From JABHGY01 sp964525185 (GTDB lineage: Bacteria > Fidelibacterota > Marinisomatia > Marinisomatales > UBA1611), in assembly GCA_964525185.1 (NCBI GenBank), contig CAZGFQ010000013.1:1-49053 (forward strand): a stretch of DNA of 49,053 nucleotides, read 5' to 3'. A model generated the notes under the pieces. It had not been told where the DNA came from and did not search any database. It saw only the letters and a program-made list of their open reading frames with translations. Every line of letters begins with the position of its first letter. Positions within the stretch are counted from its first letter, which is position 1. Positions 1 to 7,877 of this stretch are shown here, in pieces. The position numbers were made by a program, and so were the translations under genes.

Positions 1-448
1 CGAGACCGCCTTCATTTAAAATATCAATCATAACTTGGGGAAGGGGAGTTGCAAAATATTCTGTATTACCGTCATAAACTTTCCCAGATTCAAAATCAAT
101 TTCAAGGGATGCGCTATCTGCAATAGTATGTTCAGGAATTTCTAAAATTGGCAAACCAATATTTATGGCATTTCGGTAAAATATGCGTGAAAAGGATCGA
201 GCAATGACAACGGAGACACCGGATATTTTCAATGCCAAAGGCGCTTGTTCTCTTGATGAACCGCAACCGAAATTCCATCCACCGACTAAAATGTCTCCTT
301 GTTGAACTGTATTTTTAAAATCGGGATCTAAATCTTCCAAACAGTGATCAGCGAATGTAGATACATCCAGCGTTTTTGTATATTTCCCGGGAATAATTCG
401 GTCTGTATCAATATTGTCTATTTCATAAAGATGAGCTTTTCCAACCAT
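1..448 (-). CDS. Aconitase-family hydro-lyase small subunit, pair 1 (LeuD-like), C-terminus cut by window edge
   Basis: This is the swivel-domain subunit of an isopropylmalate-dehydratase/homoaconitase-type hydro-lyase, which with the large subunit moves water across a C=C or C-OH of a di- or tricarboxylic acid. About 149 residues are visible, starting MVGKAHLYEIDNIDTDRIIPG. The canonical loop W-N-F-G-C-G-S-S-R-E (catalytic Ser and substrate-binding Arg in the aconitase family) is present, followed by V-V-I-A-R-S-F and N-A-I-N-I-G-L-P. The ATG lies 2 nt after the stop of the large subunit, so the two are surely co-translated. The rest of the gene lies outside the window. Leucine biosynthesis is the family default, but the neighbours are catabolic and no leuA or leuB is seen, so a citraconate-, maleate- or dimethylmaleate-type hydratase is equally possible. 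Family assignment is secure; substrate is not. Confidence 0.9.
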   Translation of the reverse strand, partial: MVGKAHLYEIDNIDTDRIIPGKYTKTLDVSTFADHCLEDLDPDFKNTVQQGDILVGGWNFGCGSSREQAPLALKISGVSVVIARSFSRIFYRNAINIGLPILEIPEHTIADSASLEIDFESGKVYDGNTEYFATPLPQVMIDILNEGGL

Positions 449-450
449 GT

Positions 451-1683
451 TTATTTAATTCCTTCTGGGTCAGTGATCACTCCCGTTAATGCCGAAGCTG
501 CCACAACAGCAGGCGACGCCAAATAAACACTGGCATTCGGATTGCCCATTCGTCCGGGAAAATTGCGATTAGCTGTGGAAAGAATGACTTCATCATTGCC
601 CGGAACACCTAAATGAGTTCCCACGCAGGGGCCGCAGCCCGGCGGAATAAATGTAGCGCCCGCTTCTGATAAAATTGTCAAGGTTCCATCTGCCAAAGCT
701 TGATTCAATACATTTCTGGATGCGGGTGTAATGAGCATTCGAACTCCAGCTGCGAGCTTTTTCCCTTTCAAAATGGAAGCGGCCAATTGCAAATCTTCCA
801 AGCGTCCATTGGTGCAAGTTCCGATGAAAGCCATGTCAATTTTTGTTCCAAATACATCGTCAATATCGCAGATATTTTCTGGTGAATGGGGCTTGGCAAT
901 TTTGGGGCGAATGGCAGAAACGTCAATGGTAAACGTTTGAGAATATTCAGCATCAGAATCAGGTAAAACGGGTTCAAAATTATAAGGTAATGTTAAACCG
1001 CTTGTTTCAATAATGCCTGCTTTTGCGCCCATTTCTACCGCCATGTTGGCGATCGTCATGCGGTCTCCAAGTGTGAGATATTCCAATGTGGAACCGGAAT
1101 ATTCCAACGCTTTATACGTGGCGCCGTTTAATCCAATTTTTCCCACTACTTCCAAAATAATATCTTTCGCAGTGATGCCTGAATTCGGTTTACCATTTAA
1201 AATTATTTTAATACTATCTGGCACTTTGAGCCATGTTTTCCCCGTAAGCATAATGGCAGCAAGATCTGTAGATCCTACACCAGTAGAAAATGCACCCAGT
1301 GCACCGTAAGTCACTGTATGAGAATCAGCGCCTATGACCAGTTGTCCCGGTTTCACATGTTGCTCTTCCACCATTATTTGATGACAAATGCCCGACCCTT
1401 CATCGTATAATATAGAATCTGTTTTTCTGGCAAATTCCCGCATGAGATTGTGGAGATTGGCAATACGTTCGTTGGGAGCAGGAGAAGCATGGTCAATAAC
1501 AAAAACCATTTTTTCAGAATCCCACGGTGTGGTGCCACCCATTTCTTTGAATGCTTTCAAGGTCAAAGGAGCCGTCGTGTCTGAAGCCATGGCGGCATCT
1601 ACATTTACGATAGCCAAATCTCCGGCTTTTACATCATGACCAGCATGAGCAGAATGAATCTTTTCTGAAATTGTTTGTCCCAT
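451..1683 (-). CDS. Aconitase-family hydro-lyase large subunit, pair 1 (LeuC/homoaconitase-like)
   Basis: This is the 410-residue catalytic subunit with a [4Fe-4S] cluster. The three expected cluster ligands are visible: Cys290 in I-G-T-C-T-N-G-R and Cys350/Cys353 in P-G-C-G-P-C-V-G-T-H. I-G-A-D-S-H-T and G-R-M-G-N near the C-terminus are also family signatures. The length matches the short archaeal/Thermus-like LeuC/HacA type rather than the ~465-residue enterobacterial LeuC. The stop is 2 nt before the small-subunit ATG, and the start is 3 nt from the stop of the HMG-CoA-lyase-like gene, so it sits at the distal end of the leftward cluster. The substrate is not determinable from sequence. 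The position next to a lyase and a second, diverged hydro-lyase pair suggests turnover of a 2-hydroxy-diacid in catabolism rather than leucine synthesis (inference). Confidence 0.92.
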   Translation of the reverse strand: MGQTISEKIHSAHAGHDVKAGDLAIVNVDAAMASDTTAPLTLKAFKEMGGTTPWDSEKMVFVIDHASPAPNERIANLHNLMREFARKTDSILYDEGSGICHQIMVEEQHVKPGQLVIGADSHTVTYGALGAFSTGVGSTDLAAIMLTGKTWLKVPDSIKIILNGKPNSGITAKDIILEVVGKIGLNGATYKALEYSGSTLEYLTLGDRMTIANMAVEMGAKAGIIETSGLTLPYNFEPVLPDSDAEYSQTFTIDVSAIRPKIAKPHSPENICDIDDVFGTKIDMAFIGTCTNGRLEDLQLAASILKGKKLAAGVRMLITPASRNVLNQALADGTLTILSEAGATFIPPGCGPCVGTHLGVPGNDEVILSTANRNFPGRMGNPNASVYLASPAVVAASALTGVITDPEGIK

Positions 1684-1686
1684 ATT

Positions 1687-2735
1687 TTAACTTATTTTAT
1701 AAAGTTTCCCGGAAAAATATTTTTCTCCGATGATGGGTACTAACGATTGAGACACAGCAGAAACCTTGTTGACATCAATGTCTGTTTCAATTCCCAATTC
1801 ATGGAAAAGGTTTACTGTATCTTCCGTAGCAATATTTCCCGTGGCACCCTTAATAAACGGACATCCGCCAATGCCACCTAACGAAGAATCAAATTGACTA
1901 ACACCCACTTCTAAAGCTGCAACCACGTTTGCCAATCCCAATCCGCGAGTATCGTGCAAATGCAAAACAATCGGCGTATCGCCAGAATGGGGAAGTATGT
2001 GTTCTAAAGTTTCCTTGATAGAATGTGGATTCCCCATTCCGGTGGAATCGGATAATGAAAGTGTATTTACACCTAAGTCGAGAATGGTTTTTGACATTTG
2101 GATAATGCGATCAATGGGGGGAATTCCATCATAGACACAACCCCAGACAGCTTGAAGTCCTGCTCGAATTTCTAATCCATTTTTTTTTGCCAATTGAATC
2201 ATAGATTTCAAATTTTCCATGGCTTCTTCCANNNNNNNNNNNNNNNNNNNNNNNNNNNNNNNNNNNNNNNNNNNNNNNNNNNNNNNNNNNNNNNNNNNNN
2301 NNNNNNNNNNNNNNNNNNNNNNNNNNNNNNNCCATTTTTTTTTGCCAATTGAATCATAGATTTCAAATTTTCCATGGCTTCTTCCAAGGTCATATTTGCA
2401 TTTTTTTTACTGTGAGTTTCACTGGTAGAAATAGATACTTCCACTCGCTGGAGATTTGCTTTTATAGCGCGTTCAACACCGCGATTATTTAATGCAAGTC
2501 CACTAAAAATTACATCGTCCACTTTTGGTAAATTGGCACAAATTTCTTCCGCATCTGCCATTTGTGGCACCCATTTTGGATGCACGAAAGACGCCACTTG
2601 AATTTGTTTAAGCCCAGCATTAACCAAACCTTGAATCATGTTTAACTTTTGATTTGTGGAAACAAAATCTGATACACTCTGGAGACCGTCTCTTAGACCA
2701 ACTTCCGTAAGAATAATCTTTTTGGGGGAGCTCAT
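1687..2735 (-). CDS. HMG-CoA lyase-like enzyme (DRE-TIM metallolyase), interrupted by an artefactual N gap
   Basis: This enzyme is expected to cleave a 3-hydroxy-3-methylglutaryl-CoA- or citramalyl-CoA-type thioester into two smaller units. The N-terminal E-V-G-L-R-D-G-L-Q motif (Arg and Asp of the active site), H-L-H-D-T-R-G-L-G-L-A-N (metal-binding His) and G-G-I-G-G-C-P-F-I-K-G-A-T-G-N (catalytic Cys loop) are all visible. The reading frame looks split at the N run. However, removing the 100 N and one copy of the 55-bp duplicate gives one uninterrupted 297-residue protein, the normal size for bacterial HMG-CoA lyases. The ATG at 2735 is preferred over an upstream TTG at 2756 because homology begins right after it. 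No good ribosome binding site is seen. It lies 3 nt upstream of the hydro-lyase pair 1 genes, so it is probably co-transcribed with them. Confidence 0.9.
2177..2386. other. Assembly gap (N at 2232-2331) flanked by an exact 55-bp duplicate
   Basis: Bases 2177-2231 are repeated exactly at 2332-2386, on either side of 100 N. The duplicate is coding sequence of the HMG-CoA-lyase-like gene. Collapsing the gap and one copy (155 bp) restores a single reading frame. This is a contig-end overlap that was scaffolded instead of merged, not a biological repeat. Confidence 0.95.
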
Positions 2736-2748
2736 AATGTTAGTTGAT

Positions 2749-2833
2749 AGCCGCAAAAGGCGCAGAAGTCATGAAAAATAAAATATATTTTTTATTTTTT
2801 TCTTCGTGCATCTTTGCGTCCTTGGTGGTTAAA
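2749..2833. repeat. Intergenic sequence of the 'GGACGCAAAG ... GCGCCTTTTGCGG' type
   Basis: The short intergenic space holds, on the minus strand, ACCACCAAGGACGCAAAG followed by a GCACGAAG block. After an AT-rich spacer comes CTTCTGCGCCTTTTGCGG. The two GC-richer blocks are partly complementary and stand out from the AT-rich spacer. Very similar phrases recur between genes in many environmental bacterial genomes (recollection, not searched). Function unknown; it may form an RNA hairpin between the DUF1330 and lyase cistrons. Confidence 0.45.
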
Positions 2834-2840
2834 AAACTCA

Positions 2841-3488
2841 TCAATCTAAATTTAGAACTCTTGGTTTAAACATACCCAATTCTGCATCCGTGTAAGACGC
2901 ATGTCTTTTTTCTGCAATTTGTAAATATTCAGGATCAGTGAAAAAAGCATCTGCTTCATCTGCAGTAGGAAACTTTAGCAAACTATTAATCTCAAATCCC
3001 GGATTGGCGTAAGGTTTATCCAATCCTTTCCCGCCTGCGAGTAAACTTAATCCGAAATTCTTTGCAATTCCCAATACTCCATGCAAATAAGCTTGGTATT
3101 GTTCTTCTGTCCCTGGAATCAGATTGGCAAAACTGGCAACCACGCATTCTGTGTCATTTTCCGTAATGGGCATTCCTACTTTAAACACAGAAATATGAAC
3201 TTCTTCATAACTCGGGTCGCGATATTTTTCTTTTATTTCAATGTATTCTGGATCAAGAAAATAGCCATCGCAGTCTGCTTCTGTTTCGAAAGACACAACG
3301 ATGGTTAATGGGAACGTTACATCGAGATAATCTCGGGAAAGTGTATCTCCAACTGCTACAACTTTAGCGCCATACTTTTCAGCAATGGGTGTGGATGCTT
3401 CTAAATATTTTCCATAAATCTCTCCGCTGTCTTCTGCAAGTTTTCCCCGTAATACAACAACAATTGAATGTGGATTCTGTCCAGACAT
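2841..3488 (-). CDS. Tandem DUF1330-domain protein
   Basis: The 215-residue cytoplasmic protein holds two copies of a dimeric alpha-beta-barrel fold of the DUF1330 type. The first runs about residues 5-95 (P-H-S-I-V-V-V-L-R-G ... F-L-D-P-E-Y-I-E-I-K-E-K). The second runs about 105-210 (F-F-T-D-P-E-Y-L-Q-I-A-E-K-R). Single-domain family members are about 95 residues, so this is an internal duplication. The ATG at 3488 is chosen because G-rich AAGGGGGA lies 5-8 nt upstream and homology starts there; the open frame extends 21 codons further but overlaps the transporter gene. The molecular function of DUF1330 is unknown. Such folds often act as small monooxygenases, isomerases or sequestering proteins, so a role in handling a pathway intermediate is inference only. 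Confidence 0.8.
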   Translation of the reverse strand: MSGQNPHSIVVVLRGKLAEDSGEIYGKYLEASTPIAEKYGAKVVAVGDTLSRDYLDVTFPLTIVVSFETEADCDGYFLDPEYIEIKEKYRDPSYEEVHISVFKVGMPITENDTECVVASFANLIPGTEEQYQAYLHGVLGIAKNFGLSLLAGGKGLDKPYANPGFEINSLLKFPTADEADAFFTDPEYLQIAEKRHASYTDAELGMFKPRVLNLD

Positions 3489-3498
3489 ATATTCCCCC

Positions 3499-4734
3499 TT
3501 AAGTGGTTTTAGTTTTTGAATTTTTAATAAGAAAAGACAGGACAAATGCAATGCCTACCAAGACAGCGATTACGTTAAATGGTAATGTGTATGAGCCTGT
3601 TTTATCATACAGGACACCTGTAAGCCACATACCCATTCCACCACCGAAAGCATCCAATATGGACATGGTTCCCATGATTTTTCCGAATGCTTTCATGCCG
3701 AAAATATGAGCAGTTAGAATTTGGAGTAAAGTATAAAGTCCGCCCCAACCTAAACCGATGAGAATGACTGCCGGCCATAATAGACCTTTAGGATCTATGA
3801 CTAACACCACAACCCCGGCGAACATGGTGCCGATATTAATGTTGAAGACTTTCTGTTTATCCATATGATCGGATAAAAAACCGAAAAAGAATTTCCCTAC
3901 CAATGCTAATCCGAATAAAACAGAGAGACCGGATGCAGCTGTTTGGGGCGTGTGACCCTGTCCGAGCATAAATAAAAACATGTGATCCGCCAAAGCCAAA
4001 ATCGCATAAAATGTGCACATGGCGATAATAGTTAATTCCCAAAATTTACGATTTTTCATAGCATCGCCATAAGCCATGCCGCCTTTTTCGATTTGTTCTG
4101 CAGAAGATTCATCGGACTCGTCGTCTGTTACACCATCTGGTTTTTCTCCAATATCAGATGGATATTCCTTAATAATAAATAGAATCACTGGAATAAGAAT
4201 AATGGGAACAATGGCCAAATATACAAATGCAGGGCGCCATTGAAGCGATTGAATTAATTGTACATTTATTTTTGGCACAATCATATTTCCTAAACTGGTT
4301 CCCATAAGAATGAGTCCTAAAGCTGTTCCCCGACGTTTATTGAACCAGCGAGAAACTAACATTACATTAACCACAAGTCCGGCAGATGCCAAAGCGCCAG
4401 CAAACAGGACGTGAATTAAATAAACATGAGTGAGCGTAGCAATCTTGGAATAGAAAAAATATCCCATAGCCAACATGAACGTTCCCACAATCATTAATGG
4501 ACGCACGCCATGTTTATCTGCCAAAGCGCCCATGAATGGCGCCAATAATCCTGCGAATAAAAATGTAATTAAACCTTTAAGCTTATAATCTCCAACGGTC
4601 CAACCAAACTCCCCCAGGATTTCTTTATCAAAGACGCTTAATCCGCCCAATGTGTATGCTTGGGAAACAAAGAGCATAACAAAGGATGACAAAACAATAA
4701 TCCATCCATAAAAGAATTTTGATTTAGTTGACAT
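3499..4734 (-). CDS. MFS transporter, monocarboxylate/oxalate-formate antiporter-like
   Basis: This is a 411-residue inner-membrane protein of the major facilitator superfamily with about 12 predicted hydrophobic segments. It begins F-F-Y-G-W-I-I-V, the common opening of OFA/MCT-type carriers. A-D-K-H-G-V-R-P in loop 2-3 and F-N-K-R-R-G-T-A-L-G in the loop near helix 5 fit MFS signatures. A hydrophilic central loop (about residues 205-230, rich in Asp/Glu/Ser) separates the two six-helix halves. It lies between the aldehyde dehydrogenase and the DUF1330 gene in the leftward cluster. Uptake of an organic acid or the pathway substrate is the natural role, but the substrate cannot be read from sequence. 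The start at 4734 is preceded by GAAAGGAAAG. Confidence 0.88.
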   Translation of the reverse strand: MSTKSKFFYGWIIVLSSFVMLFVSQAYTLGGLSVFDKEILGEFGWTVGDYKLKGLITFLFAGLLAPFMGALADKHGVRPLMIVGTFMLAMGYFFYSKIATLTHVYLIHVLFAGALASAGLVVNVMLVSRWFNKRRGTALGLILMGTSLGNMIVPKINVQLIQSLQWRPAFVYLAIVPIILIPVILFIIKEYPSDIGEKPDGVTDDESDESSAEQIEKGGMAYGDAMKNRKFWELTIIAMCTFYAILALADHMFLFMLGQGHTPQTAASGLSVLFGLALVGKFFFGFLSDHMDKQKVFNINIGTMFAGVVVLVIDPKGLLWPAVILIGLGWGGLYTLLQILTAHIFGMKAFGKIMGTMSILDAFGGGMGMWLTGVLYDKTGSYTLPFNVIAVLVGIAFVLSFLIKNSKTKTT

Positions 4735-4760
4735 ATGCTTTCCTTTCTTTAAATCTTGAG

Positions 4761-6167
4761 TTAGTTAAACCACCAAGGGTCATTTTCTGAATTGGTTTTT
4801 GTATAGAGCACTTTTTTACGTAAAAACCGTTGGATCGAAGCTGGGCCCATTCGCGAACCACCCAGTCCGGATGATTTGAATGAATTTTTTTCCCCATCAT
4901 ATAAAATGGATGTTAATCCAGCATCATTAATACTGATGGCCCCTGCTTCCATTTTTTCTGCAACAAATTTTGCTTTGGATTCCTTTCCAAAAACAGCACC
5001 GCTTAAACCAAATTCTGTATCATTTGCACATCGGATTGCGTCTTCAGAGCTTGAGACAGACATGACAGGAATAACTGGTCCGAATGTTTCTTCTGTCATA
5101 ACTATCATGTTATGATTCACATTGGATAACACGGTTGGAAAAACCCAGTCTCCACCACCATGATGCTCCAACTCCCCACCACAATGAATCATCGCACCTT
5201 TCGATTTAGCATCATTCAAATGCCCTTCAATGAGTGTGGCTTGATTGGGAGAAATGATAGGACCAATTTCCCCGCTATCCATTTCCGGATAAGCTAGTTT
5301 TAATTTTTTTGTCTTTTCTGTCAGAAAAGAAATGAAAGATTCATAAACTGATTCCACAACATATACTCGCTCAATAGATAAACAAGATTGCCCCGCATTG
5401 ACCACGGATCCCCAAAGAATCGCAGAAGCTGCTTTATCTAAATCAGCACTTTCCAAAACGATGGCAGCATCTTTTCCGCCTAATTCTAAAAAGGCAGGAA
5501 TAAAGTTTTTCGCCGCTTGTTCGCCCACTTTTTTACCTGTGGAAACGCTGCCGGTAAAACAAATAAGGTCCACTTCATCTACAAGCGTTGCGCCTGTTTC
5601 TCCTGCACCTTGAACATAGTCAAAAATGCCGGACAATTCGGGAACAGATTCAACACTTTTTTGCAAAGGTTCAATAAACCTTGGTGTGAATTCACTGGGT
5701 TTTATAATAACAGAACTCCCAGCTAGCAAAGCAGGAATGGCATCAATATGAGCCAAGAGATTTGGCACATTCCAAGGACTGATGACACCCACTAAAGCAT
5801 AGGGAATCGTGTGTTGCTCCATAGAAATGAAAGGAATAGAAGACGGTTTTGGTTTAGAGTTTCCAAATAATTCTTTGGCAATATCACACCATCGATCAAT
5901 GGATTTCGGAATAGTTTCTACTTCTAAAATGGTTTCATGAATACGCCCTGTATCCATAGCTAATGCATCAATCAATTCAGCCTGATTCTCCACATACGCA
6001 TTTTTCCACGCTTGCATGACATTAATGCGATATTCGATTCCTTTTTCCGTCCATGATTTTTGGTTCTCTCGTAAAGATTGACACATGGATGATAATTCAT
6101 CTTTAGTTGGAGAATCAAAGGAATAGTCTATTTGACCCGTCCGGGGATTTCGAACCGAAAAAGGCAT
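4761..6167 (-). CDS. NAD(P)-dependent aldehyde dehydrogenase
   Basis: This 468-residue enzyme of the ALDH superfamily oxidises an aldehyde to a carboxylic acid. Catalytic and cofactor residues are present: Asn133 in S-P-W-N-V-P, Lys156 in I-I-K-P-S-E, F-T-G-S at 204-207, Glu228 in L-E-L-G-G-K-D, and the nucleophile Cys262 in G-Q-S-C. E-T-F-G-P-V follows further down. The length is slightly below the usual ~490 residues, with no missing motif. Its ATG overlaps the stop of the upstream amidase gene (TAATG), which indicates translational coupling. In the cluster it may oxidise a semialdehyde made by the SDR or released by an aldolase; the exact substrate is unknown. Confidence 0.93.
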   Translation of the reverse strand: MPFSVRNPRTGQIDYSFDSPTKDELSSMCQSLRENQKSWTEKGIEYRINVMQAWKNAYVENQAELIDALAMDTGRIHETILEVETIPKSIDRWCDIAKELFGNSKPKPSSIPFISMEQHTIPYALVGVISPWNVPNLLAHIDAIPALLAGSSVIIKPSEFTPRFIEPLQKSVESVPELSGIFDYVQGAGETGATLVDEVDLICFTGSVSTGKKVGEQAAKNFIPAFLELGGKDAAIVLESADLDKAASAILWGSVVNAGQSCLSIERVYVVESVYESFISFLTEKTKKLKLAYPEMDSGEIGPIISPNQATLIEGHLNDAKSKGAMIHCGGELEHHGGGDWVFPTVLSNVNHNMIVMTEETFGPVIPVMSVSSSEDAIRCANDTEFGLSGAVFGKESKAKFVAEKMEAGAISINDAGLTSILYDGEKNSFKSSGLGGSRMGPASIQRFLRKKVLYTKTNSENDPWWFN

Positions 6168-7204
6168 TAAGACAAAATGCCCGCTTTTGTGAGCCGTTCG
6201 ATAGTGTCTTCCTGCATTTGTTTAAAGTGGGAACGATCTGCTTCTTTTTCTAACAAAGAATTAACTGGATAAAACCCAGAAGATTTATAGGATTCTGCAT
6301 ATAATTCCAAGCGTTGACGGGCTAACATATTTCCCATCCCTACGCGTTTTCTTGCACGGCGAACTGCCGCAATATCGATGGTTGAAAATGCAGCCATACT
6401 TTCACCGGGACCCGTTTCATTTAAAATGAGCCCTTCGTAATTCACAATCATGGAACCGCCATCTGTGGACGAAGCAGGAATATCTATGCCATAAATTCCA
6501 GCTGAATTTGTAGAAACCACATAAGCCATATTTTCAAAAGCGCGGGCTTGTTTTGCAATGCGTTTTGGTGTGGCGGTGGGACCGTAAACTTCTGATGATG
6601 AATGGCAAAAAACTTCAGCACCTTTTAGAGCATGGCACCGAGCCACTTCCGGATAAAGAATTTCTTCTGATGTCACACAAGCGAGTTTCCCAATCTCTGT
6701 ATCAATGACAGGAAAAACGGCATCTGCTCCATATACATCTAAATATTTGTCCCACACATCATGGGGCGTAACTGCAAACATGGAATTGAGCCGGCGATAT
6801 CGAAGTGCCACATCTCCGGATGGATTTATAATAAAAGATGTTTGAAAATAGATTCCAGGGAAATTAGGGTCTCGCTCATACACATTTCCTGAAAGAAAAA
6901 TATCGTTATTTTGTGCAATTTTCCCCAATGATTCATATTCTTTTCCATCCATATCAATGGCGGCTTTTTCGGACCAATCAGAAATGGATTCGCCCATTGG
7001 GAATGATGTTAAAAAATATTCTGGCAGAATCACCAATTTGCAATCTTCACCAATGAATCGTTTACTGGATGTAATCTGTTTCCCAATTTTTTCAATGGTA
7101 TGAGACATCAATTGAGCCGCTTCTTCTCGTGTCGTTGTTTTATTGACTGCTTGGCAAACCACTTGCAAAGGTAAAGCGCGGAATGCTTCTAATGTTTTAG
7201 CCAT
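6167..7204 (-). CDS. Nitrilase-superfamily carbon-nitrogen hydrolase (amidase) with an altered catalytic triad
   Basis: This 345-residue cytoplasmic hydrolase of the nitrilase superfamily would normally attack an amide or nitrile carbon to release ammonia. Glu62 (V-I-L-P-E-Y-F) and Cys176 (G-K-L-A-C-V-T-S-E-E-I-L-Y-P-E) of the Glu-Lys-Cys triad are in place. The Lys position, normally Y-R-K, reads L-R-Y-R-R-L-N, so Arg138 appears to replace it (codon CGG). The gene overlaps the SnoaL-like gene by 8 nt and the dehydrogenase gene by 1 nt. In this context a half-amide of a dicarboxylic acid, as formed by imide ring opening, is an attractive substrate (inference). The Lys-to-Arg change could alter or abolish hydrolysis. 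Family certain, activity not. Confidence 0.88.
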   Translation of the reverse strand: MAKTLEAFRALPLQVVCQAVNKTTTREEAAQLMSHTIEKIGKQITSSKRFIGEDCKLVILPEYFLTSFPMGESISDWSEKAAIDMDGKEYESLGKIAQNNDIFLSGNVYERDPNFPGIYFQTSFIINPSGDVALRYRRLNSMFAVTPHDVWDKYLDVYGADAVFPVIDTEIGKLACVTSEEILYPEVARCHALKGAEVFCHSSSEVYGPTATPKRIAKQARAFENMAYVVSTNSAGIYGIDIPASSTDGGSMIVNYEGLILNETGPGESMAAFSTIDIAAVRRARKRVGMGNMLARQRLELYAESYKSSGFYPVNSLLEKEADRSHFKQMQEDTIERLTKAGILS

Positions 7205-7652
7205 TTAGTTCTCCTTTTGGTAACCAATCTCCTGTTCCGTATGGATCTTGTGCTGGTTGTGAAAAATGTTCATGCTCGATTTTCCATTCTTCATTTTCAT
7301 TTTTTCCAATGACAAATGTGCCGCGGAATCGTATCTCTTTTTCTTCGCCATTCACATTCACAGTCATTTCAATAATGTGGCCGATCCAAGCCATATCTCC
7401 GAAAACGCGTCCATGGGGACCTTCTACAAATCGAATATCTTTTACTTTGATGGGAGAACCCACATATCCATTCCATCCAGCTGATATTTTTTCAAATCCT
7501 AATGTGGACCAGCGTGGGCCTTCTACAAATACATATGTATCTGGTGATTCATTATAATGGCTAATAATATCTTTTACGCGGGATTCAATGACGGCAGAAA
7601 ATTGTTTATCACAAAAATCTTGCAAGAAAATTAGATCAGATGAAATCGCCAT
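7197..7652 (-). CDS. SnoaL/NTF2-like domain protein
   Basis: This 151-residue soluble protein has the look of an NTF2-like cone fold of the SnoaL_3/DUF4440 group. It has an N-terminal helix (F-L-Q-D-F-C-D-K-Q-F), a conserved-style G-W-N-G-Y, then strands with R-F-V-E-G-P-H-G-R-V and F-R-G-T-F-V-I-G-K. It ends W-K-I-E-H-E-H-F-S. The ATG at 7652 is preferred over an earlier in-frame start at 7679, which adds only M-F-R-G-G-V-K-N-N inside the intergenic repeat zone. It overlaps the amidase by 8 nt. Family members are cyclases, isomerases or calcium-binding stress proteins, so the role here is unknown. It is the first gene after palindromic element A in the leftward cluster. Confidence 0.72.
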   Translation of the reverse strand: MAISSDLIFLQDFCDKQFSAVIESRVKDIISHYNESPDTYVFVEGPRWSTLGFEKISAGWNGYVGSPIKVKDIRFVEGPHGRVFGDMAWIGHIIEMTVNVNGEEKEIRFRGTFVIGKNENEEWKIEHEHFSQPAQDPYGTGDWLPKGELNG

Positions 7653-7662
7653 ATTATTTTTT

Positions 7663-7849
7663 ACCCCACCCCGAAACAAGTGCGGAATTCAAGTATTCGG
7701 GATTTCCGCTTCGCTCCAACTTGAATTCTTCCCTATTACAGAGGAGAAAATAAAAGGATTTCAACTCAATTATCTTTTGGTAATCCTTGCAAATCCCCCT
7801 GTCATAGGGTTTTTGAATCCCGAGTTTATTTCGGGGGGATAATGGGGGT
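7663..7849. repeat. Palindromic intergenic element A (MITE/ERIC-like)
   Basis: A ~187-bp element lies between HyuB and the SnoaL-like gene, with approximate terminal inverted repeats. The left end reads ACCCCA...CCCCGAAAC...CGGAATTC. The right end, reversed, reads ACCCCCATTATCCCCCCGAAA...CGGGATTC. Inside are CCCTATTACAGAGG and, inverted, CCCCCTGTCATAGGG, shared with elements B and C. It is non-coding and may act as an mRNA hairpin, processing site or partial terminator. Confidence 0.65.
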
Positions 7850-7877
7850 TTTAAATATTGAATGAATTCTTGGAGAA

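Noticed and set aside
1..1683. Leucine biosynthesis leuCD
   Set aside because: No leuA or leuB nearby, and the neighbours are a lyase, transporter and hydrolases. Name kept as family only.
2129..2335. Apparent frameshift or gene split in the HMG-CoA-lyase-like gene
   Set aside because: Explained by the 100 N and the 55-bp duplicate. The collapsed sequence is in frame.
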